Shown: positions 17,522 through 26,250 of the stretch, in pieces
Layout of the letters: each line of letters starts with the position of its first letter
Position numbering within the stretch: the stretch's first letter is position 1
Assembly (NCBI RefSeq): GCF_958405895.1
Contig: NZ_CATZAR010000003.1
From: Ralstonia thomasii
GTDB lineage: Bacteria > Pseudomonadota > Gammaproteobacteria > Burkholderiales > Burkholderiaceae
Length of the DNA: 64,000 nt
Strand: one strand, 5' to 3'
Notes under the pieces: generated by a model
Databases searched by the model: none
Told to the model about the DNA's origin: nothing
What the model saw: only the letters and a program-made list of their open reading frames with translations
Made by a program: the position numbers and the translations under genes

Positions 17522-17863
17522 ATGCCGATCTATGCTTATCGATGCGACGCCTGCGGCCACGCCAAAGATGTGCTGCAGAAGATGAGCGACGCGCCGCTGA
17601 CGGATTGCCCCGCATGCGGCGCGCCGGCGTTCAAGAAGCAGCTCACCGCTGCCGGCTTCCAGCTCAAGGGTTCGGGCTGGTACGTGACGGACTTCCGCGG
17701 TGGCTCGGGCGGCGCATCGGCTGCGGCTCCGGCAACCGGTTCGGCGGCCAAGACGGAGCCCGCTGCGCCTGCGGCGGCTGCCGCGTCGTCGGACAGCGCG
17801 TCGTCCAGTGCCAGCACGCCGGCCGCGTCCGGTGGTTGCGGCACGTCGTGCGCTTGCCACTGA
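17522..17863 (+). CDS. FmdB family zinc-ribbon regulatory protein
   Basis: A 113-residue protein with an N-terminal zinc ribbon: CDAC at residues 8-11 and CPAC at 29-32. The opening MPIYAYRC and KQLTAAGFQLKGSGWYVTDF are diagnostic of the FmdB/CxxC_CXXC_SSSS family. Residues about 60-102 are low-complexity Ala/Ser. The last residues carry three more cysteines and a histidine (GGCGTSCACH), a possible second metal site. It has a good ribosome site (GGTGAGGA) and is 31 bases upstream of the DUF502 gene. The function of the family is unclear. Confidence 0.9.
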   Translation: MPIYAYRCDACGHAKDVLQKMSDAPLTDCPACGAPAFKKQLTAAGFQLKGSGWYVTDFRGGSGGASAAAPATGSAAKTEPAAPAAAAASSDSASSSASTPAASGGCGTSCACH

Positions 17864-17894
17864 TCGCATCGCTCACCTTTCGGTCCATCGCCCC

Positions 17895-18632
17895 ATGAAA
17901 CAGAAAACCAGCGCACTCAAGACATGGTTCCTAACCGGTCTTCTGGTGCTTGTCCCGCTTGCGATCACGCTGTGGGTGCTGTCGCTCATCATCGGCACGA
18001 TGGACCAGAGCCTGGCGCTCCTGCCGTCGGCCTGGCAGCCGGATCAGCTGTTTGGCCGGCGCATTCCCGGCGTGGGGGCCATTCTCACGCTGGCGTTCAT
18101 CCTGATCGTGGGCGTGCTCGCGCACAACTTCATCGGCCAGAAACTGGTGCTGTGGTGGGAAGCGCTCGTGGGCCGCATTCCCGTGGTCGGCCCCATCTAT
18201 TCGAGCGTGAAGCAGGTGTCGGACACGCTGCTGTCGTCCAACGGCAATGCGTTCCGCAAGGCGCTCCTGGTGCAGTACCCGCGCGAGGGCTCGTGGACGA
18301 TCGCCTTCCTGACCGGCCGCCCGGGCGGTGATGTTGAAAACCACCTGCAAGGCGAGTACGTCAGCGTGTATGTGCCGACCACGCCCAACCCGACGTCGGG
18401 TTTCTTCCTGATGATGCCCAAGGCCGACACCATCGAGCTGGACATGACGGTGGATGCCGCGCTCAAGTACATCGTGTCGATGGGGGTGGTGGCGCCCGAA
18501 GCGCTGCCGCGCCGCATGGACCCGCCCGATGCCTCGCCACAGACGGAGGACCGGTCGCCGGCTCAAGTGCCGCGCGACCCTTCGAATCCGACCGCGCTGC
18601 CTGCAGAGGGCGGCGCCATCGCGGCACCCTGA
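17895..18632 (+). CDS. DUF502 family inner-membrane protein
   Basis: A 245-residue membrane protein. Two hydrophobic segments lie at about 10-32 and 57-80, followed by the family core IPVVGPIYSSVKQVSDTLL (about 96-114). The segment VYVPTTPNPTSGFFLMMPK (about 158-176) is the best conserved DUF502 motif. The last 45 residues are a Pro/Ala-rich tail. It lies between fmdB and aspS, an order I recall from other betaproteobacteria. No biochemical role is established. Confidence 0.88.
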   Translation: MKQKTSALKTWFLTGLLVLVPLAITLWVLSLIIGTMDQSLALLPSAWQPDQLFGRRIPGVGAILTLAFILIVGVLAHNFIGQKLVLWWEALVGRIPVVGPIYSSVKQVSDTLLSSNGNAFRKALLVQYPREGSWTIAFLTGRPGGDVENHLQGEYVSVYVPTTPNPTSGFFLMMPKADTIELDMTVDAALKYIVSMGVVAPEALPRRMDPPDASPQTEDRSPAQVPRDPSNPTALPAEGGAIAAP

Positions 18633-18728
18633 GCCGGCGACACGAACGAAGTCGAATCGACGCCGGCCCCCCGATCAACTTTCATGCGCGACGCTTCATT
18701 GGCGGCGCGCTTCGCGGAAAACCACAAC

Positions 18729-20555
18729 ATGCAAATGCGTACTCAATACTGCGGTCAGGTCACCGAACAACTGCTCGGCCAGAGCGTCACGCTGTCGGGC
18801 TGGGCCCATCGTCGTCGCGACCACGGTGGCGTGATCTTCATCGACCTGCGCGACCGTGAAGGCCTGGTGCAGGTCGTCTGCGACCCGGACCGCCCGGAGA
18901 TGTTCAAGGTGGCCGAAGGTGTGCGCAACGAGTTCTGCCTGCAGGTGAAGGGCGTCGTGCGCGCCCGCCCGGAAGGCACCACCAACGCCAACCTGACCAG
19001 CGGCAAAGTTGAAGTGCTGTGCCACGAGTTGACGGTGCTCAACGCCTCCGTCACGCCGCCGTTCCAGCTGGACGACGACAACCTGTCGGAGACCACGCGC
19101 CTGACGCACCGCGTGCTGGACCTGCGCCGTCCGCAGATGCAATACAACCTGCGCCTGCGCTACAAGGTCGCGATGGAAGTGCGCAAGTACCTCGACGACA
19201 AGGGCTTCATCGACATCGAAACGCCGATGCTGACCAAGAGCACGCCGGAAGGTGCGCGCGACTATCTGGTGCCGTCGCGCGTGAACGCCGGCCAGTTCTT
19301 CGCGCTGCCGCAATCGCCGCAGCTCTTCAAGCAGATGCTGATGGTGTCGGGCTTTGATCGCTACTACCAGATCACCAAGTGCTTCCGCGATGAAGACCTG
19401 CGTGCCGACCGTCAGCCCGAGTTCACCCAGATCGACTGCGAAACGTCGTTCCTGAGCGAGCAGGAGATTCGCGACCTGTTTGAAGAGATGATCCGCACGG
19501 TGTTCAAGAACACCATGTCGGTGGACCTGGATGCCAAGTTCCCGGTGATGGAGTTCCGCGAGGCGATGGCCCGTTTCGGCTCGGACAAGCCGGACCTGCG
19601 CGTCAAGCTCGAGTTCACCGAGCTCACCGACGCCATGAAGGACGTCGACTTCAAGGTGTTCTCGGGCCCGGCCAACGCCGAAGGCGGCCGCGTCGTGGCA
19701 CTGCGCGTGCCGGGCGGTGCTTCCCTGTCGCGTGGCGATATCGACGCCTACACCAAGTTCGTCGAAATCTATGGCGCCAAGGGCTTGGCCTGGATCAAGG
19801 TCAACGAAGTGGCCAAGGGCCGTGACGGCCTGCAATCGCCGATCGTGAAGAACCTGCACGACGCGGCTATCGCCGAGATCCTCAAGCGCAGCGGCGCACA
19901 GGATGGCGACATCCTGTTCTTCGGCGCCGACCGCGCCAAGGTGGTCAACGACGCGATGGGTGCGCTGCGCCTGAAGGTCGGCCATTCGGACTTCGCCAAG
20001 AGCACCGGCCTGTTCGAAGACGCCTGGAAGCCGCTGTGGGTGATCGACTTCCCGATGTTCGAGTACGACGAGGAAGACGCGCGCTGGGTGGCCATGCACC
20101 ACCCGTTCACGAGCCCGAAGGACGAGCATCTGGAATACCTGGAAACCGATCCGGGCAAGTGCATCGCCAAGGCTTACGACATGGTGCTGAACGGCTGGGA
20201 AATCGGCGGCGGCTCGGTGCGGATCTACCGCGAAGAAGTGCAGAGCAAGGTGTTCCGCGCGCTGAAGATCAACGACGAGGAAGCGCGTGCCAAGTTCGGC
20301 TTCCTGCTGGACGCGCTACAGTACGGCGCGCCCCCGCACGGCGGTATCGCGTTCGGTCTGGATCGCGTCGTCACGATGATGGCCGGTGCCGATTCGATCC
20401 GTGACGTGATCGCCTTCCCGAAGACGCAGCGTGCGCAGGATCTGCTGACGCAGGCACCGAGCCCGGTCGACGAAAAGCAATTGCGCGAGCTGCATATTCG
20501 CCTGCGCGCCGCCGAGGCCAAGGTGGTTGCCCCGACGGCTGCAACGACCGCCTAA
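18729..20555 (+). CDS. aspS: Aspartyl-tRNA synthetase
   Basis: A 608-residue class II aminoacyl-tRNA synthetase charging tRNA-Asp. The N-terminal OB-fold anticodon domain has WAHRRRDHGGVIFIDLRDRE. Motif 2 region QITKCFRDEDLRADRQPEFT starts near residue 214, and motif 3 GIAFGLDRVVTMMAG near 538. The bacterial GAD insertion lies between about 290 and 410, matching the bacterial-type length. I prefer the ATG at 18729; an in-frame ATG at 18684 adds 15 residues unlike the family N-terminus, and another ATG follows at 18735. Confidence 0.97.
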   Translation: MQMRTQYCGQVTEQLLGQSVTLSGWAHRRRDHGGVIFIDLRDREGLVQVVCDPDRPEMFKVAEGVRNEFCLQVKGVVRARPEGTTNANLTSGKVEVLCHELTVLNASVTPPFQLDDDNLSETTRLTHRVLDLRRPQMQYNLRLRYKVAMEVRKYLDDKGFIDIETPMLTKSTPEGARDYLVPSRVNAGQFFALPQSPQLFKQMLMVSGFDRYYQITKCFRDEDLRADRQPEFTQIDCETSFLSEQEIRDLFEEMIRTVFKNTMSVDLDAKFPVMEFREAMARFGSDKPDLRVKLEFTELTDAMKDVDFKVFSGPANAEGGRVVALRVPGGASLSRGDIDAYTKFVEIYGAKGLAWIKVNEVAKGRDGLQSPIVKNLHDAAIAEILKRSGAQDGDILFFGADRAKVVNDAMGALRLKVGHSDFAKSTGLFEDAWKPLWVIDFPMFEYDEEDARWVAMHHPFTSPKDEHLEYLETDPGKCIAKAYDMVLNGWEIGGGSVRIYREEVQSKVFRALKINDEEARAKFGFLLDALQYGAPPHGGIAFGLDRVVTMMAGADSIRDVIAFPKTQRAQDLLTQAPSPVDEKQLRELHIRLRAAEAKVVAPTAATTA

Positions 20556-20577
20556 GCACCCGCGCCAACGCTCCACA

Positions 20578-20618
20578 ACAAACCGCGCCGCCTGACAAGG
20601 GCGGCGCGGTTTGTTTTT
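20578..20618 (+). terminator. Rho-independent terminator after aspS
   Basis: A perfect 15-bp stem ACAAACCGCGCCGCC / GGCGGCGCGGTTTGT with a 7-base loop, followed by a T-tract. It ends the fmdB-DUF502-aspS unit. Confidence 0.93.
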
Positions 20619-20720
20619 GGGCGCCTGCGGGGCAACTTGCAGCGCTCGGGAACATTGCGTGCTAAACCGAATCTTTCGTGTTTCTGTCACGTTGGGTGAC
20701 AACGAAGGAGGGTTGTTCAG

Positions 20721-21578
20721 ATGGATTACATCGACTTTGCGCGCACATGGGTCGTCACCCACGCTGAGTTCCTGCTGACTTGGCTGATCACTGCGCTGCT
20801 GGTGATGACGCTGGCCTCGATCGAAATACGCCGCGCCACCCGGCGTGCCGCCATGGCGATGACCGAGGCTGTGGCCACCACGGTTGCGGCGTGCGTGCCC
20901 GAAATTGCGGCGGCGCAGAGCGCACATCCGGGCGTATCCGCATCGGCATCCTCTCCGGGTTTGGTCGAGGCGATGCGCGCACTCGGTCACCTCTCGGCGG
21001 ACCGGATGCATTGGCTGCACGCCGTCGCGAACCTGCGTTTGCCTGAGACGGCGTTGCCGCCGGCGGCACCAGGCATGCCCGTGCATCCGCTCGTATACGA
21101 CACGCCGCGCCCGCTGGCCGAAGTTCACTTGGCGGCAGAACGCCGCTTTGCCGATCACGCGCGTGTTTTGCAGGCCGAACGCCGCGCCCTGCAAGCGCTG
21201 GAGACCGCCGAGCGCGAGGGCTCCAGCGAACTGCATCGCATCGAGCGAGAGACCTCGGCCATCGTTGAACGCTTCGACCAGGCCAACGCGCAATCGGAGC
21301 AGACCGATGTGCAGCGCTTTCTCATCCAGAAATTCAACACGCTTGGCAATCGCGAACGCGAGTTGACCGCACAGCTCGCGGCGCTTCGCCAACAACTCGG
21401 GGAGCGTACGGAGGCGTTGTGGGCGCAATCGCAGCGTGCAGCCGATGACTATGCTGCGATGCTTGATCCGCTGGTGGCCGTAGCCCGTCGCGAGCTTGGT
21501 CACGAAACGGCGACGGATGAGACGGCACTGTGGCTTGCCCGCACGCGCACGGGTCAAGGGCCGCTGCGCGCTGCCTGA
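20721..21578 (+). CDS. Unrecognised single-span membrane protein with coiled coil
   Basis: A 285-residue protein I do not recognise. One hydrophobic segment at about residues 17-34 (FLLTWLITALLVMTLASI) is followed by basic residues, suggesting a short periplasmic N-terminus and a cytoplasmic body. Residues about 135-250 are charged and Ala/Glu/Arg/Gln-rich, with heptad character, indicating a coiled coil. Asp/Glu and His are common and no catalytic motif is apparent. It has a strong GGAGGG ribosome site and follows the aspS terminator, so it likely has its own promoter. It lies upstream of nudB. A structural or envelope-associated role is only a guess. Confidence 0.75.
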   Translation: MDYIDFARTWVVTHAEFLLTWLITALLVMTLASIEIRRATRRAAMAMTEAVATTVAACVPEIAAAQSAHPGVSASASSPGLVEAMRALGHLSADRMHWLHAVANLRLPETALPPAAPGMPVHPLVYDTPRPLAEVHLAAERRFADHARVLQAERRALQALETAEREGSSELHRIERETSAIVERFDQANAQSEQTDVQRFLIQKFNTLGNRERELTAQLAALRQQLGERTEALWAQSQRAADDYAAMLDPLVAVARRELGHETATDETALWLARTRTGQGPLRAA

Positions 21579-21694
21579 TCGCTGCCACGGCATGGCAGCA
21601 CGCTGAACGTCACGGTGGCACGCTTCTGGCTGCGGTAAGCTATGGACTTGCAGCGCGATCGCGCCGTCATCGAAGCACGCAGCAACCCACGCCC

Positions 21695-22180
21695 ATGCCG
21701 CACAAGATTCCCGTCTCCGTTCTCGTCGTCATCCACACGCCCGATTTGCATGTGTTGGTGATGGAGCGGGCAGATCATCCGGGCTTCTGGCAATCCGTGA
21801 CGGGTAGTTGCGACGCGCTCGACGAACCTCTGGCCGACACGGCCCGCCGGGAGGTGCTGGAAGAAACCGGCATCGACGCAGCCCAGCATCATCTGATCGA
21901 CTGGGGCCACCATATCGAATACGAAATCTACCCGCGCTGGCGGCATCGCTACGCGCCGGGCATCACGCGCAACACCGAGCATTGGTTCGGCCTGCTGGTG
22001 AGCGGCAAGATGCCGGTGCGGATGTCTCCGCGCGAGCATGTGCAAGCCGAATGGTTGCCCTACCAAGATGCCGCCGCGCGCTGCTTCTCGCGTAGCAACG
22101 CCGAGGCCATCCTGCAGTTGCCCGAGCGCCTCGCTGCCTATCATGCCCGTCAGGCGGCTCTGACAAAGGACCAGGCCTGA
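21695..22180 (+). CDS. nudB: Dihydroneopterin triphosphate pyrophosphatase (Nudix) NudB
   Basis: A 161-residue Nudix hydrolase that removes pyrophosphate from dihydroneopterin triphosphate in folate synthesis. The Nudix box runs from G37 to I60 and ends REVLEETGI, fitting Gx5Ex7REUxEExGU. The opening KIPVSVLVVIHTPDLHVLVM and FWQSVTGSCD are typical of NudB. NTEHWFGL matches the substrate-side strand. It is followed one base later by the EEP gene, suggesting a nudB-EEP-clsB operon. Confidence 0.93.
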   Translation: MPHKIPVSVLVVIHTPDLHVLVMERADHPGFWQSVTGSCDALDEPLADTARREVLEETGIDAAQHHLIDWGHHIEYEIYPRWRHRYAPGITRNTEHWFGLLVSGKMPVRMSPREHVQAEWLPYQDAAARCFSRSNAEAILQLPERLAAYHARQAALTKDQA

Positions 22181-22181
22181 C

Positions 22182-22928
22182 ATGCTGCGTTTGCGCGTTG
22201 CCACCTACAACATCCACAAGGGCGTGACAGGCATTGCGCGGCGCGTGCGCGTGCATGACGTGCGGCAGGGCCTGCATAGCATGGACGCCGATATCGTCTT
22301 CCTGCAGGAAGTGCAGGATCGCAACGACCGCCTGGTCGCCGCAGAACTGTTCGACCCGAATTACACGCAGCTGCGCTACCTTGCGACGGACGTCTATCCG
22401 CACACCGTCTATGGCCGCAATGCCGTCTACGAGCACGGGCACCACGGCAACGCCATTCTGTCGCGGTTTCCGATCCTGCTGTCGGAAAACTTGGATATCT
22501 CCGACCACCGTTTCGAGCAGCGCGGACTGCTGCACGCCGTGACCGATCTCGGCTTCGGCGAAGTGCATTTGCTGTGCGCGCACTTCGGCTTGTTTGCCCG
22601 CAGCCGGCAGCGGCAGGCGGAGGCGCTCGTGGATCGCGTGCGTTCGGTCGTGCCACCCGATGCGCCGCTCGTGGTGGCGGGCGATTTCAACGATTGGAAC
22701 AACCGGCTCGATCGCACGATTTGCCAAGCGCTGGGGGCGACCGAAGTGGCCGACAAGGCCGCCAACGCGCGCCCGGTGCGCACCTTCCCGAGCCACATGC
22801 CGTGGTTGCGTCTAGACCGCATCTACGTGCGCGGTTTCGACATCGAGCGTGCGCATGCGCTGACCGGCCGCGAATGGGCGCAGCGCTCCGATCACGTTCC
22901 CCTGCTAGCTGAACTGGCGCATCCATGA
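22182..22928 (+). CDS. Endonuclease/exonuclease/phosphatase family protein
   Basis: A 248-residue member of the EEP metallohydrolase superfamily. Active-site elements are visible in order: TYNIHKG (N10), LQEVQD (E43), the HGNAILSRFPI strand, GDFNDWN near 167-173 and SDHVPLLAEL with D237-H238. This group is repeatedly found beside cardiolipin synthase ClsB, where an involvement in phospholipid metabolism is suspected. Its stop overlaps the clsB start (ATGA at 22925-22928). Confidence 0.9.
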   Translation: MLRLRVATYNIHKGVTGIARRVRVHDVRQGLHSMDADIVFLQEVQDRNDRLVAAELFDPNYTQLRYLATDVYPHTVYGRNAVYEHGHHGNAILSRFPILLSENLDISDHRFEQRGLLHAVTDLGFGEVHLLCAHFGLFARSRQRQAEALVDRVRSVVPPDAPLVVAGDFNDWNNRLDRTICQALGATEVADKAANARPVRTFPSHMPWLRLDRIYVRGFDIERAHALTGREWAQRSDHVPLLAELAHP

Positions 22929-24193
22929 GGGTCGTGCGCGATGCGGGTCCGCTGCGCTCGGAGTGGCGGCGGGGTAAGCCCCTGCCGGGCAACGACGTCG
23001 ACCTGCTGTGCGGTGGCGCCGAGTTCTTCCCCGCACTGATCGAAGCCATCGATGCCGCTCAACGCCGCGTCGCGCTCGAAACCTACATCTACACCGACGA
23101 CGCCACCGCCCACAGCGTGACCGAAGCGCTCGCCCGCGCGGCGCGCCGCGGCGTGGATGTCCACCTGACCATCGACGGCTTCGGCACCGGCCTGCTGCCC
23201 CCGAGCATCGCGGCGATGCTCGAAACGGCGGGTGTGAACTTGCGCATCTATCGTCCGGTGCGCGGTTTCCGCCTGCAGCGCCGGCACTTGCGACGGCTGC
23301 ATCGCAAGATCGCCGTCATCGATGACGACGAGGCATTCGTGGGTGGCATCAACATCATCGATGACCTGAATCACGCGCCGTTTAACGACACCGCGCTGGG
23401 GCCGCGTTACGACTTTGCCGTGCGGGTGCGCGGCCCGCTGGTCGCGCAGATTGCGCTGACCGTCGACCGGCTCTGGTGGCAGATGGGCGTGCGCGTTGGC
23501 ATGCGGGAGGTGGGCGTCACGGGCGTCGCCGCCGAGTTTCCGGTGATGACGGATACGCCGCGGCCACGACATCGCGGAGCATCCGGGCGAGAAAGTGAGC
23601 GCGCACCGGGTACCGTGCTGGCTTCGCTGGTGCTGCGTGACAATGTCCGTAACCGACGCGCGATCGAACGCGAATATCTGCGCGCGCTGGGTGCGGCGCG
23701 GCACGAGGTAATCATCGCCAACGCGTACTTTTTGCCGGGTGTGCGTTTCATGCGTGCGCTGGCTGCATGTCGACGGCGCGGTGTGCGCGTGCGCCTGTTG
23801 CTGCAGGGGCAGGTCGAATACCGGCTGCAGCACTACGCGACGCGGTCGCTGTATCACATGCTGCTGCGCGACAACGTCGAGATCCACGAATACACCGCCA
23901 GCTTCCTGCACGCCAAGGTGGCCGTGGTGGATGATCGCTGGGCAACGGTCGGCTCGAGCAACATCGACCCATTCAGCCTGCTGCTTGCTCGCGAAGCGAA
24001 CGTAGTGGTGTGGGATTCGACCGTGGCCAACGAACTGCGCGGCGCGCTGGAAGGCGCCATGGCCCATCACGCACGCCGCGTCCTGGCCGATGCACACGCC
24101 GCGCGCCGCTGGTGGTGGCGCCTGGCAGATTGGTGCGCCTACCGGCTCGTGCGCCTTGGCGTCGTCATCAGCGGGCGCGCAGCACAGTATTAG
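22925..24193 (+). CDS. clsB: Cardiolipin synthase B (phospholipase D family)
   Basis: A 422-residue PLD-superfamily enzyme that condenses phosphatidylglycerol into cardiolipin. Two HKD motifs are present: HRKIAVIDDDEAFVGGINI starting at H126, and HAKVAVVDDRWATVGSSNID starting at H329. The segment GNDVDLLCGGAEFFPALIEA near the start fits ClsB. The C-terminus is basic and aromatic (ARRWWWRLADWCAYRLVR), likely membrane-associated. Four-base overlap with the EEP gene indicates coupling. Confidence 0.95.
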   Translation: MRVVRDAGPLRSEWRRGKPLPGNDVDLLCGGAEFFPALIEAIDAAQRRVALETYIYTDDATAHSVTEALARAARRGVDVHLTIDGFGTGLLPPSIAAMLETAGVNLRIYRPVRGFRLQRRHLRRLHRKIAVIDDDEAFVGGINIIDDLNHAPFNDTALGPRYDFAVRVRGPLVAQIALTVDRLWWQMGVRVGMREVGVTGVAAEFPVMTDTPRPRHRGASGRESERAPGTVLASLVLRDNVRNRRAIEREYLRALGAARHEVIIANAYFLPGVRFMRALAACRRRGVRVRLLLQGQVEYRLQHYATRSLYHMLLRDNVEIHEYTASFLHAKVAVVDDRWATVGSSNIDPFSLLLAREANVVVWDSTVANELRGALEGAMAHHARRVLADAHAARRWWWRLADWCAYRLVRLGVVISGRAAQY

Positions 24194-24232
24194 TAGTACG
24201 GACATCTACAAAACAAACAAGACGGAGGAGAC

Positions 24233-25897
24233 ATGCAAGTCATCACAGCGGATGAGGCCGCGCGATTGGTGCAGCCCGGGTGGACGGTGGCATGCGCGGG
24301 GTTTGTCGGCGCGGGCCATGCAGAGGCCGTCACGCACGCGCTGGAACGCCGCTTTCTGACCACAGGCGAACCGCGCGATCTCACGCTGGTCTACTCCGCC
24401 GGACAGGGCGATCGCGCTAAGCGCGGCGTCAACCATTTCGGCAATCCAGGGATGACGCGCTGCGTGGTGGGTGGGCATTGGCGCTCGGCCACGCGGCTCG
24501 CCGACATGGCGCTTGCCGAGCAATGCGATGCGTTCAACCTGCCGCAGGGCGTGCTCACGCATCTGTACCGCGCCATCGCGGGCGGCAAGCCCGGCGTGCT
24601 GACCAAGATGGGCCTGCATACCTTCGTCGACCCACGCACGGAGCTTGACCCGCGCTACCACGGTGGGGCGATCAATCACCGCGCCAAGGTGGCGCGAGCG
24701 GCAGGTAAGGCGTCCTGGGTCGAATACGAGCGCTTTCGGGGCGATGACTATCTCTTCTACCCCAGCTTCCCGCTGCACTGCGTCTTTCTGCGCGGCACTG
24801 CCGCCGACCCGCGCGGCAACATCAGCACGCACGAAGAAGCCTTTCACCACGAGTTGCTGGCCATGGCGCAGGCCGCGCGCAACTCGGGCGGCATCGTCAT
24901 CGCGCAGGTGCGTCGGCTCGTCGATCGGCATGACAACCTGCAGGCGATCCACGTGCCGGGCATCCTCGTCGATTACGTGGTCGTTGCCGAGGATGAAGCC
25001 GAACACCAGATGACCTTCGGCGAGGCGTTCAACCCAACCTATATCCGCCCCTGGCAAGGCGAGGCGATCCAGCTCAAGGAAGACGCCATCGAAGCGAGCG
25101 ACGCGCTGGAGGCGAGCCAGCACGGCGCGCTCGACGCCCGCACGCTGGTGCAACGCCGCGCCGTGCTGGAACTGATGGCGCAGCAGCCGCGCGTCGTGAA
25201 CCTCGGCGTGGGCATGCCCGCGGCCGTCGGCGCCCTGGCTGAACAGGAGGGCGCGCGCGGTTTCACGCTCACCGTGGAGGCCGGCCCCATCGGCGGCACG
25301 CCGGCGGATGGTCTCAGCTTTGGTGCCTCGGCTTACCCTGAGGCCGTGGTGGACCAGCCCGCGCAGTTCGACTTCTACGAGGGCGGTGGCATTGATCTCG
25401 CCATCCTCGGTCTGGCAGAACTGGACGGCGCCGGCAACGTCAACGTCAGCCTGTTCGGCGAGGGCGGCGACACCATCGTCGCCGGCGTTGGCGGCTTCAT
25501 CAACATCACGCAGAGCGCTCGTTCAATCGTGTTCATGGGCACGCTCACCGCCGGCGGCCTGCAGGTCGAAGCCGAAGGCGGCAAGCTGCGCATCGTGCGC
25601 GAAGGACGGCTCAAGAAGATCGTGCCCGCCGTGTCGCACCTGACCTTCAACGGTGAATATGCGGCGCGATCGGGCATTCCCGTGCGCTATGTGACCGAGC
25701 GCGCCGTCTTCGAGATGCGCGCCGATGGCAACGGCGGTCGGCGCCTCACCCTCACAGAAATCGCCCCCGGCATCGATCTGCAGCGTGATGTACTGGACCA
25801 GTGTGTCGCGGAGGTTGCCGTGGCAGCCGACCTACGCGAAATGGACGCTCGCATCTTCCGCCGTGGCGCCATGTGTGCGGGCATCACGCCGGTCTGA
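24233..25897 (+). CDS. Acyl-CoA:acetate/3-ketoacid CoA-transferase (YdiF type)
   Basis: A 554-residue fused alpha/beta family I CoA-transferase that moves CoA between short-chain acyl-CoA and free carboxylate. The N-terminal half has the family opening ITADEAARLVQPGWTVACAG. The C-terminal half has VNLGVGMPAAVGALA and VEAGPIGGTPADGLSFGAS, where E349 is the expected catalytic glutamate that forms the thioester. A good ribosome site, GGAGGAG, precedes the ATG. It is upstream of a TetR gene and beta-oxidation genes, so it may release or activate short-chain products of that pathway. Confidence 0.92.
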   Translation: MQVITADEAARLVQPGWTVACAGFVGAGHAEAVTHALERRFLTTGEPRDLTLVYSAGQGDRAKRGVNHFGNPGMTRCVVGGHWRSATRLADMALAEQCDAFNLPQGVLTHLYRAIAGGKPGVLTKMGLHTFVDPRTELDPRYHGGAINHRAKVARAAGKASWVEYERFRGDDYLFYPSFPLHCVFLRGTAADPRGNISTHEEAFHHELLAMAQAARNSGGIVIAQVRRLVDRHDNLQAIHVPGILVDYVVVAEDEAEHQMTFGEAFNPTYIRPWQGEAIQLKEDAIEASDALEASQHGALDARTLVQRRAVLELMAQQPRVVNLGVGMPAAVGALAEQEGARGFTLTVEAGPIGGTPADGLSFGASAYPEAVVDQPAQFDFYEGGGIDLAILGLAELDGAGNVNVSLFGEGGDTIVAGVGGFINITQSARSIVFMGTLTAGGLQVEAEGGKLRIVREGRLKKIVPAVSHLTFNGEYAARSGIPVRYVTERAVFEMRADGNGGRRLTLTEIAPGIDLQRDVLDQCVAEVAVAADLREMDARIFRRGAMCAGITPV

Positions 25898-26250
25898 TTT
25901 TGAGGCTGTCTATTTACTGATGGGTAGCACTAGAAAACCCATCCACTGTGCCACGCCGCACGCGTTTCTTGGGTGCGGCGCACACCCCGCAAAGCCTTTC
26001 ATTTAAAGGGCTTGCTGGATTCGCGCTGCACCGCGAAAGGTGGCGATTCGGTGTCGCCATTTAGATGCCCCTTTCTAATAAAACACTTGCCGCTCAAAGG
26101 CCCCCTGTAAATAATTGAACGACCGTTCGATTTTGGGCTAGAGTGTTTGCGCAGGCTGGTTTACAGTCCTGCCCGGCACGCGAAAGGCGCCCTGCAAGAA
26201 GCCAATTTTCTCGCGTGTCACGCCCCAGAAAAGAACGGAGAGAAATCATC
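25898..26250 (+). other. Intergenic region with small hairpins and the tetR promoter
   Basis: No gene is seen in these 353 bases. Short hairpins occur at 26020-26037 (TTCGCG / CGCGAA) and 26041-26059 (TGGCGA / TCGCCA), possibly part of 3' processing of the CoA-transferase message; neither has a T-tract. The right half holds the promoter and palindrome listed separately. Confidence 0.5.
26115..26144 (+). promoter_or_regulatory. Putative tetR/fadE promoter with embedded operator palindrome
   Basis: A candidate -35 TTGAAC (26115-26120) and -10 TAGAGT (26139-26144) are 18 bases apart. The perfect palindrome GAACGACCGTTC (26117-26128) overlaps the -35, flanked by AAT and ATT at 26113-26115 and 26130-26132. 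A TetR-type repressor bound here would block RNA polymerase, so autoregulation by the adjacent TetR protein is the simple inference. Confidence 0.55.

Noticed and set aside
26020..26059. Two small hairpins after the CoA-transferase gene as terminators
   Set aside because: Six-base stems with no T-run; kept only as part of the intergenic description.
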